A stretch of 64,000 nucleotides of DNA from assembly GCA_023418595.1 (NCBI GenBank), contig JAEZZI010000030.1:62001-126000 (forward strand), given 5' to 3'. A model generated the notes under the pieces. The model was not told the DNA's origin. It did no database searches and saw only the letters and a list, made by a program, of their open reading frames with translations. The position numbers and the translations under genes were made by a program. Shown here in pieces: positions 1 through 9,292 of this stretch; the first letter of the stretch is position 1; each line of letters starts with the position of its first letter. This stretch comes from Pseudomonadota bacterium. GTDB lineage: Bacteria; Pseudomonadota; Alphaproteobacteria; Sphingomonadales; Sphingomonadaceae.

Positions 1-1015
1 CGACATAGACGACGAGGTAGAACAGCACCGCCGCGACGCCTTCGGCCGTTCCCGCAGCCAGGCCAATCAGCACGAAGCCGATATTGTTGATCGATGAATA
101 GGCGAGCAGCCGCTTGATGCTCGTCTGCCCGATCGCCGCCACCGCGCCGAGGATGATCGAGGCGAGGGCTGCGAAGATCACGATCTGGCGCCATTCGACC
201 AGCGCCGGATCCATCGCATCGACCGCTACCCGCACCGCGAGCGCAACCGCCGCGACCTTGGGCGCCGATGCGAAGAACGCCGTCACCGGGGTCGGCGCGC
301 CCTCGTAAACGTCGGGCGTCCACATGTGGAACGGCACCGCCGAAATCTTGAACGCCAGCCCTGCGAAGACGAACACCAGTCCGAAGATCAGACCCAGATT
401 GCGCTCGCCCGACGCCGCCGCTTCGCCGTAAACGGCGGCGATCGTGCGGAAATCGGTGCTGGCGCTGAAGCCGTACACCAGGCTGATGCCGTAGAGCAGG
501 ATGCCGCTGGCCAGCGCGCCGAGCACGAAATATTTGAGGCCCGCTTCCGCCGAGCGATTGTCGCGGCGCATGAAGCTGGCGAGCACATAGGCCGCAAGGC
601 TTTGCAGCTCGAGGCCCATATAGAGGGTAATCAGGTCGCCCGCCGACACCATGATCCCCATGCCCGCAGCGGACAACAGGATCAGCACGGGATATTCGGG
701 ACGCAGATTCTCGCCCGAAGTCTGCTGGAAGAATCGCGGCGCGATGACGATCGAGACCGCCGCCGCAATGAAGATCAGCAGCTTGGCAAAGCCCGCAAAG
801 GCATCGGCATTATAGAGGCCGTCGAACGCGACGCCCCCCGTCGATGCGGGTCCGACCAGCGCCAGGCTCGCCCCCGCCAGCACGAAGACCGAGGTAATGC
901 TGACCGCGCGGGTCGCGGCGGCACCGCCCCACACGCCGACGATCAGGAGCACCATCGCGCCGACCGACAGGATGATCTCGGGGAGAGTCATCGCAAGATT
1001 GGCAGACCAGCTCAT
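1..1015 (-). CDS. nuoN: NADH-quinone oxidoreductase subunit N (partial, C-terminus cut by window)
   Basis: This is an antiporter-like proton-pumping membrane subunit of complex I. The reading frame is open from the ATG at 1013-1015 to the window edge, giving about 338 of the roughly 480 residues usual for NuoN. The visible part is strongly hydrophobic with many membrane segments. It carries proton-antiporter family features: a Glu in a membrane segment near LYMGLELQSL, a Lys near GLKYFVLGAL, and a TPDVYEGAPTPVT loop. The start overlaps the nuoM stop by one base (TGATG), so the two are probably translationally coupled. It is the last nuo gene in transcription order. The truncation comes from the window boundary, not from mutation. 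Confidence 0.95.
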   Translation of the reverse strand, partial: MSWSANLAMTLPEIILSVGAMVLLIVGVWGGAAATRAVSITSVFVLAGASLALVGPASTGGVAFDGLYNADAFAGFAKLLIFIAAAVSIVIAPRFFQQTSGENLRPEYPVLILLSAAGMGIMVSAGDLITLYMGLELQSLAAYVLASFMRRDNRSAEAGLKYFVLGALASGILLYGISLVYGFSASTDFRTIAAVYGEAAASGERNLGLIFGLVFVFAGLAFKISAVPFHMWTPDVYEGAPTPVTAFFASAPKVAAVALAVRVAVDAMDPALVEWRQIVIFAALASIILGAVAAIGQTSIKRLLAYSSINNIGFVLIGLAAGTAEGVAAVLFYLVVYV

Positions 1016-2586
1016 CAATGCGCCTCCCCGTGCGCGGCTTGGGTATTTTGGGCAGCCTCGATCCGCTGCGCCTGTGCGGCGACCGCATCGGCGCGCGCTT
1101 CGGTCGGACGCGAATCCCCGGCGGGCTTCGCACGATCGAGCCGTTCGACCAGCGTCGCGATGTCCGCGCGCATCGGCGCCATGAAGCTTTCCGGATACAC
1201 GCCCATCCACAGCACGACGGCGGCGATCGGCGCGAGCAGCCATATTTCGCGGCGGTTGAGGTCGGGCATCGCCTTCACATCGTCATGCACAAGCTCGCCC
1301 ATCGCCACGCGGCGATAGAGATAGAGCATATACGCCGCGCCCAGGATAACGCCGGTGCCGCAGATCAGCGCGACCCAGGTCGAGACCTGATACGCGCCCA
1401 TCAGGCTCAGCAATTCGCCGACAAAGCCCGACGTGCCGGGCAGGCCGATCGATGCCATTGTGAACAGCAGGAACAGCACCGCATATTTGGGCATGTTGCT
1501 CGACAAACCCCCGTAACGCGCGATTTCGCGGGTGTGGAGGCGGTCGTAGATGACGCCAACGCACAGGAACAGCGCGCCGGAGACGAGGCCATGCGACAGC
1601 ATGACGATCATCGCGCCTTCCAGGCCCTGCTGGTTGAACGCGAACAGGCCAATCGTCACGATCGCCATGTGCGCGACCGACGAATAGGCGATTAGCTTCT
1701 TCATGTCCGACTGAACCAGCGCGACCAGCGAGGTATAGACCACCGCCACCGCCGACAGCGCGAACACCAGCCAGGTGAAGTCCGCCGACGCTTCGGGGAA
1801 CATCGGCAGCGAGAAGCGGATGAAGCCGTAACCGCCGAGCTTCAACAGCACGCCCGCCAGGATGACCGAACCCGCGGTCGGCGCCTGGACGTGCGCGTCG
1901 GGAAGCCAGGTGTGGACCGGCCACATCGGCACCTTGACCGCGAAGGATGCGAAGAAGGCGAGCCACAGCCAGGTCTGAACCCCGGCCGGGAAATCATACT
2001 CCATCAGCGCCGGAATGTTCGTCGTCCCCGCCGTCACCGCCATGTAGATCATTGCGATCAGCATCAGCACCGAGCCGAGCAGCGTGTAGAGGAAGAATTT
2101 GTAACTGGCGTAAATCCGGTTCGCGCCGCCCCAGATGCCGATGATCAGATACATCGGGATCAGACCGGCTTCGAAAAACACGTAGAACAGCAACAGATCC
2201 TGTGCCGCGAACGTGCCGATCATCAGCACCTCGACGATCAGGAACAGCGCCATATATTCGGGCACGCGCTTCTGGATCGCGGTCCAGCTGGCACCGATGC
2301 AGATCGGCATCAGGAACACGCTGAGCATGATGAGCAGCAGCGCGATGCCGTCGATGCCAAGCGCCCAGGCGAACTGGCCGAAGATCGGCGCATATTCGGT
2401 GAACTGCCATTGCGGCGCGTCCGCCGACAGGTCGAAATTGACCCACAGCAGCACGCCCAGCCCCAGGTTCACCAGCGTCGCGGCCAGCGCGATCCAGCGG
2501 GCACGCTCGGCTCCCGAATAAAGACAGGCGACCGCCGCCAGCGCTGGCACGGCAAGCATCGCGGAAAGGATGGGGAAATCATTCAT
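1015..2586 (-). CDS. nuoM: NADH-quinone oxidoreductase subunit M
   Basis: This is a proton-pumping, antiporter-like membrane subunit of complex I, about 523 residues, normal for the family. It has many predicted membrane helices and the family signatures around VHTWLPDAHVQAPTAGS and SDMKKLIAYSSVAHM. I start it at the ATG at 2584-2586 (MNDFPILS...), 7 bases after the nuoL stop. The frame stays open 18 bases further upstream to a TTG, but that would overlap nuoL and lacks a better ribosome-binding site. The C-terminal tail is polar and rich in Ala, Gln and Arg, ending AAHGEAH. It sits between nuoL and nuoN in the operon. Confidence 0.96.
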   Translation of the reverse strand: MNDFPILSAMLAVPALAAVACLYSGAERARWIALAATLVNLGLGVLLWVNFDLSADAPQWQFTEYAPIFGQFAWALGIDGIALLLIMLSVFLMPICIGASWTAIQKRVPEYMALFLIVEVLMIGTFAAQDLLLFYVFFEAGLIPMYLIIGIWGGANRIYASYKFFLYTLLGSVLMLIAMIYMAVTAGTTNIPALMEYDFPAGVQTWLWLAFFASFAVKVPMWPVHTWLPDAHVQAPTAGSVILAGVLLKLGGYGFIRFSLPMFPEASADFTWLVFALSAVAVVYTSLVALVQSDMKKLIAYSSVAHMAIVTIGLFAFNQQGLEGAMIVMLSHGLVSGALFLCVGVIYDRLHTREIARYGGLSSNMPKYAVLFLLFTMASIGLPGTSGFVGELLSLMGAYQVSTWVALICGTGVILGAAYMLYLYRRVAMGELVHDDVKAMPDLNRREIWLLAPIAAVVLWMGVYPESFMAPMRADIATLVERLDRAKPAGDSRPTEARADAVAAQAQRIEAAQNTQAAHGEAH

Positions 2587-2593
2587 TGCCGCA

Positions 2594-4693
2594 TCAACCC
2601 GCAATGGCCCAGGTGACCGCGGCGGTCAACCCGATCAGCATGACAAAGGCATAACTATAGACATATCCCGATTGCAGACGGCCCGACACCCGGCTCGTCC
2701 AGCCGACGAATTTCGCCGATCCGTTCGGCCCGAACCGGTCGATCGTCCCCTCGTCGCCCGCTTTCCAGAACAGGCGACCAAAGGCGAAGGCGGGGCGCAC
2801 GAACAATTTGTCGTACAACTCGTCGAAATACCATTTGTTGAGCACGAAGCCGTAGAGCACGCGGAACGTGTCAGTGAACTTGGCGGGCGTCTCCGGCTTG
2901 CGGATATAGGCATACCACGCGCCGAACAGGCCGAGCAGCATCACGATCGACGCCGACAATTTCACCCACATCGGGACTTCGTGCATCGCCACCGCAAGCG
3001 GCGCGTCGAAATAAAGGCTGCCCTTCCAGAATTCGGCACCGGCCAGCGGTTCGATGAAGAAGTTCTTGAATGCAAAGCCCGCGAACACGGCGCCGACCGA
3101 CAGCAGGATCAGCGGGATCAGGATCGTCAGCGGGCTTTCATGCGGCTTGTAGCCACCGGTGCCGTCGCCGATCTCGTGCGCCGCAGCGTGGTCCTCGTGC
3201 GGGGTGTGGCCCTTGTCCTCCTGCGCGGGCGGATTGTCCGCGTGCGCGACCGCATGACCGTGGGTTTCGTCATGATGGCCATGCCCATGCGCGTCGTGGA
3301 GTGCGTGCTGGATGTGCTCAGACTGCACCCAGCGCGGCTTGCCCCAGAAGGTCAGGAACATCAGACGCCACGAATAGAAGCTGGTGAGCAGCGCCGCGAG
3401 CACGCCGACCCAGAAGGCGCCATAGCCCTGCTGCCCGGCGGCCCAGGCGCTTTCCAGGATCGCATCCTTCGAATGGAAGCCCGCAAAGCCGAAGCCCAAC
3501 CAGTAGATGCCGACGCCGGTGATCGCGAGCGTCCCCGCCATCATGCCCCAGAAGGTGACGGGGATATGCTTCCGCAGACCGCCATAGAAGCGCATGTCCT
3601 GTTCGTGGTGCATCGCATGGATCACCGACCCCGCGCCCAGGAACAGCAGCGCCTTGAAGAATGCGTGGGTGAACAGGTGGAACATCGCCGCGCCGTACGC
3701 GCCGATGCCCGCTGCGAAAAACATGTAACCCAGCTGCGAGCAGGTCGAATAGGCGATGACCCGCTTGATGTCGGTCTGCGTCGTGCCGATGGTCGCGGCG
3801 AAGATACAGGTCGCAGCCCCGATCGCGGTGACGACCGCCAGCGCATAGGGTGCGACTTCGAACATCGGCGACATGCGGCACACCAGGAACACGCCCGCGG
3901 TGACCATCGTCGCGGCATGGATCAGCGCCGACACCGGGGTCGGGCCTTCCATCGCGTCGGGCAACCAGGTGTGCAGGCCAAGCTGCGCCGACTTGCCCAT
4001 CGCGCCGATGAACAGCAGCAGGCAGAGGATCGTCATCGTGTCGAGACGCATCCCCAGAAAGCCGATGGTCGATCCCGCCATGCCCGGCGCGGCCTCGAGG
4101 ATTTCCGGGATCGACACCGTGCCGAACACCAGAAAGATGCCGAAGATACCCAGCATGAAGCCCAGATCGCCGACGCGGTTGACGACGAACGCCTTGATCG
4201 CGGCGGCGTTGGCGCTCGGCTTTTTGTACCAGAAACCGATCAACAGATAGGATGCGAGGCCGACGCCTTCCCAACCGAAGAACATCTGGACCAGATTGTC
4301 GGCGGTCACCAGCATCAGCATCGCGAAGGTAAACAGCGACAGATAGGCGAAGAAGCGCGGCTGATCCGGGTCTTCCTCCATATAGCCCCAGCTGTACAGA
4401 TGGACGAGCGCCGACACCGTCGTGATGACCACCAGCATGACGGCGGTGAGCGCATCGACGCGCAGCGCCCAGTCGAACGACAGCGTGCCCGACTGAATCC
4501 AGAGCAGCACCGGCGCGACATAGGCGGTTTCGCTGCCGGTCATGAACCCGATGAAAATCGGCCAGGACAGCGCGCACGACACGAACAGCGCGCCCGTCGT
4601 CAGCAGCTTCGGCAGCGTGGCCCCGAACGACTTGTTCGACAGCCCCGCGACGATCGCCGCGATCAGCGGCAGGAATACGATTAGCTGGATCAC
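2594..4693 (-). CDS. nuoL: NADH-quinone oxidoreductase subunit L
   Basis: This is the distal antiporter-like proton-pumping subunit of complex I, 699 residues, within the usual 610-720 range. The antiporter core includes GWEGVGLASYLLIG (about 140-153), LHTWLPDAMEGPTPVSALIHA (about 240-260) and TQTDIKRVIAYSTCSQLGYM (about 306-324). Between about 460 and 520 there is a soluble loop with roughly 15 His residues (for example HGHGHHDETHGH). The long C-terminal lateral helix region expected of NuoL follows. It starts 7 bases downstream of the nuoK stop and ends 7 bases before nuoM. Confidence 0.97.
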   Translation of the reverse strand: MIQLIVFLPLIAAIVAGLSNKSFGATLPKLLTTGALFVSCALSWPIFIGFMTGSETAYVAPVLLWIQSGTLSFDWALRVDALTAVMLVVITTVSALVHLYSWGYMEEDPDQPRFFAYLSLFTFAMLMLVTADNLVQMFFGWEGVGLASYLLIGFWYKKPSANAAAIKAFVVNRVGDLGFMLGIFGIFLVFGTVSIPEILEAAPGMAGSTIGFLGMRLDTMTILCLLLFIGAMGKSAQLGLHTWLPDAMEGPTPVSALIHAATMVTAGVFLVCRMSPMFEVAPYALAVVTAIGAATCIFAATIGTTQTDIKRVIAYSTCSQLGYMFFAAGIGAYGAAMFHLFTHAFFKALLFLGAGSVIHAMHHEQDMRFYGGLRKHIPVTFWGMMAGTLAITGVGIYWLGFGFAGFHSKDAILESAWAAGQQGYGAFWVGVLAALLTSFYSWRLMFLTFWGKPRWVQSEHIQHALHDAHGHGHHDETHGHAVAHADNPPAQEDKGHTPHEDHAAAHEIGDGTGGYKPHESPLTILIPLILLSVGAVFAGFAFKNFFIEPLAGAEFWKGSLYFDAPLAVAMHEVPMWVKLSASIVMLLGLFGAWYAYIRKPETPAKFTDTFRVLYGFVLNKWYFDELYDKLFVRPAFAFGRLFWKAGDEGTIDRFGPNGSAKFVGWTSRVSGRLQSGYVYSYAFVMLIGLTAAVTWAIAG

Positions 4694-4700
4694 CGAATGA

Positions 4701-5006
4701 TCACCCCTTCATCCGGTTGACGTCATCGACCGCGATCGACCCGCGACCGCGGAAATAGATGACGAGAATGGCAAGCCCGATCGCCGCCTCGCCCGCCGCG
4801 ACGGTCAGCACGAGCATCGCGAACACCTGGCCCACCATGTCGCCCAGATAGGCGGAAAAGGCGACGAGATTGAGGTTCACCGCGAGCAGGATCAACTCGA
4901 TCGCCATCAGGATGACGATCAGATTCTTGCGATTGGCGAAGATGCCCAGCACGCCCAGCGTGAACAGGATCGCCGAGACGACCAGATAATGGTTCAACCC
5001 GATCAC
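4701..5006 (-). CDS. nuoK: NADH-quinone oxidoreductase subunit K
   Basis: This is a small three-helix membrane subunit of complex I, related to MrpC, that takes part in proton translocation. It is 101 residues, exactly the usual length. The conserved membrane Glu residues appear in LMAIELILLAVNLNLV and AAGEAAIGLAILV. The start is the GTG at 5004-5006, which overlaps the nuoJ stop in a GTGA arrangement. The open frame runs further upstream, but inside nuoJ and with non-NuoK sequence. The product begins (f)M-I-G-L-N-H-Y, matching NuoK N-termini. Confidence 0.96.
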   Translation of the reverse strand: MIGLNHYLVVSAILFTLGVLGIFANRKNLIVILMAIELILLAVNLNLVAFSAYLGDMVGQVFAMLVLTVAAGEAAIGLAILVIYFRGRGSIAVDDVNRMKG

Positions 5007-5614
5007 AGTTCGACCCCCTGCCCGACCGGCGGCTTGATGTTGCGGATCGCGTCCTTCTGGCAACGTGCGATCTGCTGCGAGATGTTCTGTTTGCGCACAC
5101 CGCCGCGCTGGCGGTGGGTCAGCACGATCGCGCCGACCATCGCGACCAGCAGGATCAGGCCCGCAACCTCGAACGCGTAGATGTAGCGCGAGAATAGCAG
5201 CCGCCCGAGCGCCTCGATGTTCGGAACGCTGGGATCGATCGGAGAAATCCGGTTGGCCATGTCGATCGCGCCTGCGCTCCAAGCGCCGACCGCGATGAAC
5301 AGCTCGGCGACCAGCGCCACAGCCAGCGCAAGTCCGATCCAGAAATAGCGCACGAACCCGGCGCGCAACTCGGCGAAATCAATGTCGAGCATCATAACGA
5401 CGAACAGGAACAGCACCGCGACCGCGCCGACATAGACGATGATCAGCAGCATCGCGATGAACTCGGCGCCGACCAGCAGCATCAGCCCCGCCGCGTTGAA
5501 GAAGGCGAGGATCAGCCACAGCACCGAATGCACCGGATTGCGCGACGTGATCGTCATCGCACCCGACAGGATCGCGATCGCCGCGAACAGGTAAAAGGCG
5601 AAGGTCTGGATCAC
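5003..5614 (-). CDS. nuoJ: NADH-quinone oxidoreductase subunit J
   Basis: This is a membrane subunit of complex I with about five helices, 203 residues. The N-terminal part matches NuoJ (RNPVHSVLWLILAFFNAAGLMLLVGAEF, with the conserved NPVHS and Glu). The C-terminus is soluble, ends GVEL, and overlaps the nuoK GTG start by 4 bases. It is separated from nuoI by 135 bases that contain a palindromic element at 5627-5706, the largest gap in the operon. Confidence 0.96.
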   Translation of the reverse strand: MIQTFAFYLFAAIAILSGAMTITSRNPVHSVLWLILAFFNAAGLMLLVGAEFIAMLLIIVYVGAVAVLFLFVVMMLDIDFAELRAGFVRYFWIGLALAVALVAELFIAVGAWSAGAIDMANRISPIDPSVPNIEALGRLLFSRYIYAFEVAGLILLVAMVGAIVLTHRQRGGVRKQNISQQIARCQKDAIRNIKPPVGQGVEL

Positions 5615-5626
5615 GATTCCATCTCC

Positions 5627-5706
5627 GTCACCCCTGCGAAAGCAGGGGTATCAAGCCGCAAGCGCGCGTCTTGAAACGAGGATATCCCAGCCTGCGCTGG
5701 GATGAC
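5627..5706. repeat. Family A paired inverted-repeat element in the nuoI-nuoJ gap
   Basis: The left end reads GTCACCCCTGCGAAAGCAGGGG and the right end reads CCCAGCCTGCGCTGGGATGAC. Each end is itself a small hairpin, and the outer GTCA/TGAC bases are inverted. This is the organisation of a REP doublet (REPIN-like). Other family A copies lie at 24649-24734, 27455-27482, 56338-56365 and 58929-59034. Within a transcribed operon the hairpins could affect mRNA stability or the level of downstream genes. Confidence 0.8.
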
Positions 5707-5749
5707 GGATTGAGGATGTTGCATCGAATGTCCCACTGTTGCCGCGCGC

Positions 5750-6235
5750 TTACCGGTACGGTGCATCGGCGGCAAGGTTTGCGGCGATCGCGCGTTCCCA
5801 GCGGTCACCGTTCGCGAGCAATTTATCCTTCTGATAGATCAGCTCTTCGCGCGTTTCGGTGGCGAATTCGTAATTCGGCCCCTCGACGATCGCATCGACC
5901 GGGCATGCTTCCTGGCACAGCCCGCAATAGATGCACTTGGTCATGTCGATGTCGTAGCGGGTCGTGCGGCGCGAACCGTCTTCGCGCGGCTCCGCCTCGA
6001 TCGTGATCGCCAGCGCCGGGCACACCGCTTCGCACAATTTGCACGCGATGCAGCGTTCCTCGCCATTGGGATAGCGGCGCAGCGCATGCTCGCCGCGGAA
6101 ACGGGCGCTAACCGGATTGCGCTCGAACGGATAGTTGATCGTCGCCTTGGGCTTGAAGAAGTAACGCAGCGTCAGCGCGTGCGCCTTCACGAATTCCCAC
6201 AGGGTGAACGAACGGACGAGTTGGGCGACATTCAT
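5750..6235 (-). CDS. nuoI: NADH-quinone oxidoreductase subunit I (2x 4Fe-4S ferredoxin)
   Basis: This hydrophilic subunit carries clusters N6a and N6b and passes electrons from NuoG towards NuoB. It has 161 residues. Two CxxCxxCxxxCP motifs are complete: Cys62-65-68-72 and Cys101-104-107-111. The N-terminal amphipathic region that leans on the membrane arm is present (FVKAHALTLRYFF). It starts 3 bases after the nuoH stop. A palindromic element separates it from nuoJ downstream. Confidence 0.97.
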   Translation of the reverse strand: MNVAQLVRSFTLWEFVKAHALTLRYFFKPKATINYPFERNPVSARFRGEHALRRYPNGEERCIACKLCEAVCPALAITIEAEPREDGSRRTTRYDIDMTKCIYCGLCQEACPVDAIVEGPNYEFATETREELIYQKDKLLANGDRWERAIAANLAADAPYR

Positions 6236-6238
6236 GAC

Positions 6239-7285
6239 TTACAAACCCACTCTCTGGAACATCAGCCAGCCTGAGATCAGGACGACGAAGATCAGCGACA
6301 GCGGCAGGAAGATCTTCCAGCCCAGACGCATCAGCTGATCGTAACGGAAACGCGGCACCGTCGCCTTCACCCACGAGAAGATGAAGAAGAAGATGAATAT
6401 CTTGATGAACAGCCAGAGGATACCGGGGACGGCATAGAGCGGCGCCCAGTCGACCGGCGGCAGATATCCGCCCCAGAACAGCAGAGCGTTGAGCGTCGCC
6501 ATCAGCAGCACGTTGGCATATTCGCCCAGCCAGAACAGCGCGAAGGCCATCGACGAATATTCGGTCTGATAGCCTGCGACGAGTTCGCTTTCCGCTTCGG
6601 TCAGATCGAACGGTGCGCGCGCGGTTTCCGCCAGCGCGCAGATCAGGAACACCACCGCCATCGGAAAGATCAGCGGGTTGAACCCGAATCCGTTAAGGAA
6701 ACCGAGCACATGGCCCTGCTGCGCCTCGACGATCGCAGACAGGTTGAACGTCCCCGCCCACAGCACGACCGAGATCAGAACGAAGCCGATCGCAACTTCG
6801 TAGCTGACCATCTGCGCCGCCGCACGAAGCGCCGAATAAAAGGGATATTTCGAGTTGGATGCCCAACCCGCCATGATGACGCCGTACACGCCCAGCGACG
6901 ACATCGCGAGGATGTACAGCAGGCCGACATTGATGTCCGCCAGCACCACGCCCGCATCGAACGGGATCACCGCCCATGCGATCAACGCGATGGTGAAGGT
7001 GATGATCGGCGCGAGCAGGAACAGCCCCTTGTTCGCGGCGGTCGGAATGATCGTTTCCTGAAGGAAGACCTTCAGACCGTCGGCGAACGACTGGAGCAGG
7101 CCGAACGGCCCGACCACATTGGGACCGCGACGCAGCGCCATCGACGCCCAGACCTTGCGATCGACATAGATGATCATCGCCACCGCCAGCATCAGCGGCA
7201 ACGCGATCAGCAGGATCCCCGCGATCGTCGCGATGGCCCATGCCCATTCATAGGACATGCCGAGCGATTGGAAGAAAGCGGTCAT
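6239..7285 (-). CDS. nuoH: NADH-quinone oxidoreductase subunit H
   Basis: This is the membrane subunit that lines the quinone-binding channel and joins the peripheral arm to the membrane arm. It has 348 residues and about eight helices. Family motifs seen include YVDRKVWASMALRRGPN (about 41-57), GWASNSKYPFYSALRAAAQMVSYE and ETARAPFDLTEAESELVAGY, with the acidic residues thought to couple quinone reduction to pumping. The ATG overlaps the nuoG stop by 4 bases (ATGA), so it is probably translationally coupled. Confidence 0.97.
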   Translation of the reverse strand: MTAFFQSLGMSYEWAWAIATIAGILLIALPLMLAVAMIIYVDRKVWASMALRRGPNVVGPFGLLQSFADGLKVFLQETIIPTAANKGLFLLAPIITFTIALIAWAVIPFDAGVVLADINVGLLYILAMSSLGVYGVIMAGWASNSKYPFYSALRAAAQMVSYEVAIGFVLISVVLWAGTFNLSAIVEAQQGHVLGFLNGFGFNPLIFPMAVVFLICALAETARAPFDLTEAESELVAGYQTEYSSMAFALFWLGEYANVLLMATLNALLFWGGYLPPVDWAPLYAVPGILWLFIKIFIFFFIFSWVKATVPRFRYDQLMRLGWKIFLPLSLIFVVLISGWLMFQRVGL

Positions 7286-9282
7286 TCCGCGGCCTCCGCA
7301 TAATCCTGGCCGTGGACCAGTTCCGCCGAACAGCGCTGCATCGTCGGCGATGCGCGGCAGATGGCGTTGGTGAGGTAGAAGTCGGCGATCGGATAGACGA
7401 CCGGACCCGAAGCATCGCTGCCAAGCGCGGGCGGGTTCCAGTCGAAGCGTACCAGTCCTTCGTTCGCCAGCGCGGGCACCTCGGCAAACATCGCCGCGCG
7501 AAGCTGCTCGAAGCTGTCGAACGGCAGCGTATGGCCCAGCTTTTCGGACAACGCGCGCAGGATCGTCCAGTCCTCACGCGCATCGCCGGGCGGGAACACC
7601 GCGCGGTCGCCGCGCTGAATACGCCCTTCGAGATTGACGTAGGTTCCGGGCTTTTCGGCATAGCTCGCGCCCGGCAGGATCACATCTGCCGCGTGTGCGC
7701 CCTTGTCGCCGTGATGGCCGATGAACACCTTGAAGCTGTTCTCGAACTTCGAGAAATCCACTTCGTCCGCGCCGAGGAAGAATGCCAGCTTGGGTGCGGC
7801 GGCGGCGATATCCGCGATGCCGCCCTTTTGCGCATAGCCGAGCATCAGACCGCCCATGCGGCTCGCCGCCATGTGCAGCACGTTGAAGCCGTTCCAACCG
7901 TCGCGGACGAGGTTCAGCGACTTGGCGAGCGCCAGCGCCGCCCCATGCCCGTTCTTCAGCGCCGCGCCGCCGACGATCACCATCGGGCGCTCGGCCTTGC
8001 CGAACGCTTTCGCTACCGTGTCGGACAGATTGCCCAGCAGCGACAGGTCGTCGCCCAGCCATTCGACCGGATAGGTCAGGTCGGTTTCCGGCCCTACGCC
8101 AAATACCTTCGCCCCGCGCTTCACCGCCTTGCGGATGCGGGTGTTGACCAAAGGCGCCTCAACGCGGACGTTCGACCCGATAATCAGGATGACGTCGGCG
8201 TCCTCAGTCCCGGCGATCGTGGTATTGAAATTGACCGCGCCCAGCGACGTCGCGTCATAATCCATGCCGGTCTGCCGCCCTTCGAGCAGCGACGAACCCA
8301 TTGCCGTGACCAGCGCCCTGGCCGCAAACAAGGTTTCGCAATCGACCAGATCGCCGTGGATCGCAGCAACGCTCGACCCGGCCTGAACGGCGGCGATCGC
8401 ATCGAACGCCTCGCCCCAGCTTGCGGGCACAAGCTTGCCATCGCGCCGGACATAGGGCTTGTCGAGGCGGCGGTGCGACAGGCCGTCGACCGCGTGGCGC
8501 GTCTTGTCGTGCGCCCATTCCTCGTTCACATCCTCGTTGATCCGCGGCAGCGCGCGCAGCACCGCGCGGCCCCGGCTGTCGAGACGGATGTTGGTGCCAA
8601 CCGCGTCCATCACGTCGATAGCCAGCGTCTTCTTGAGCTCCCACGGGCGCGCTTCGAACGCATAGGGCTTGGAGGTCAGCGCGCCGACCGGGCACAGATC
8701 GACGACATTGCCCGAAAGCTCCGACGTGACGGCCTTTTCCAGATACGAAGTGATCTGCATATTCTCGCCGCGATAGATCGCGCCGATTTCCTCGACCCCG
8801 GCGACTTCCTCGGCGAAGCGCACGCAGCGGGTGCACTGGATGCAGCGGGTCATCACCGTTTTCACGATCGGACCCATATATTTCTCGGTCACCGCGCGCT
8901 TGTTCTCGGTGTAGCGCGAATGGCCGCGGCCATAGGCGACCGACTGGTCCTGCAAGTCGCATTCGCCGCCCTGATCGCAGATCGGGCAATCGAGCGGGTG
9001 ATTGATGAGCAGGAATTCCATCACGCCTTCGCGCGCAGCCTTCACCATCTGACTGTCGGTGCGGATTTCCTGACCGTCGGCAGCGGGCAGCGCGCACGAC
9101 GCCTGCGGCTTGGGCGGCCCCGGCTTCACCTCGACCAGGCACATGCGGCAGTTACCCGCGATGCTCAGCCGTTCATGATAGCAGAAACGCGGGATTTCCT
9201 TGCCCGCAAGCTCGCACGCCTGCAGCACGGTGGCGCCTTGGGGGACTTCCAGTTCGATCCCGTCGACTTTGACTTTGGGCAT
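7282..9282 (-). CDS. nuoG: NADH-quinone oxidoreductase subunit G
   Basis: This is the large iron-sulfur subunit of the NADH dehydrogenase module, 666 residues. The N-terminal 2Fe-2S domain has Cys34, Cys45, Cys48 and Cys63. It is followed by the His/Cys motif NHPLDCPICDQGGECDLQD and a 4Fe-4S set (CIQCTRCVRF ... CPVGALTSKPY). The rest is a molybdopterin-oxidoreductase-like domain that binds no cofactor in complex I. It lies 10 bases after orf202, not directly after nuoF as in most operons, and overlaps nuoH by 4 bases. Confidence 0.97.
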   Translation of the reverse strand: MPKVKVDGIELEVPQGATVLQACELAGKEIPRFCYHERLSIAGNCRMCLVEVKPGPPKPQASCALPAADGQEIRTDSQMVKAAREGVMEFLLINHPLDCPICDQGGECDLQDQSVAYGRGHSRYTENKRAVTEKYMGPIVKTVMTRCIQCTRCVRFAEEVAGVEEIGAIYRGENMQITSYLEKAVTSELSGNVVDLCPVGALTSKPYAFEARPWELKKTLAIDVMDAVGTNIRLDSRGRAVLRALPRINEDVNEEWAHDKTRHAVDGLSHRRLDKPYVRRDGKLVPASWGEAFDAIAAVQAGSSVAAIHGDLVDCETLFAARALVTAMGSSLLEGRQTGMDYDATSLGAVNFNTTIAGTEDADVILIIGSNVRVEAPLVNTRIRKAVKRGAKVFGVGPETDLTYPVEWLGDDLSLLGNLSDTVAKAFGKAERPMVIVGGAALKNGHGAALALAKSLNLVRDGWNGFNVLHMAASRMGGLMLGYAQKGGIADIAAAAPKLAFFLGADEVDFSKFENSFKVFIGHHGDKGAHAADVILPGASYAEKPGTYVNLEGRIQRGDRAVFPPGDAREDWTILRALSEKLGHTLPFDSFEQLRAAMFAEVPALANEGLVRFDWNPPALGSDASGPVVYPIADFYLTNAICRASPTMQRCSAELVHGQDYAEAAE

Positions 9283-9292
9283 TCAGACGTTC

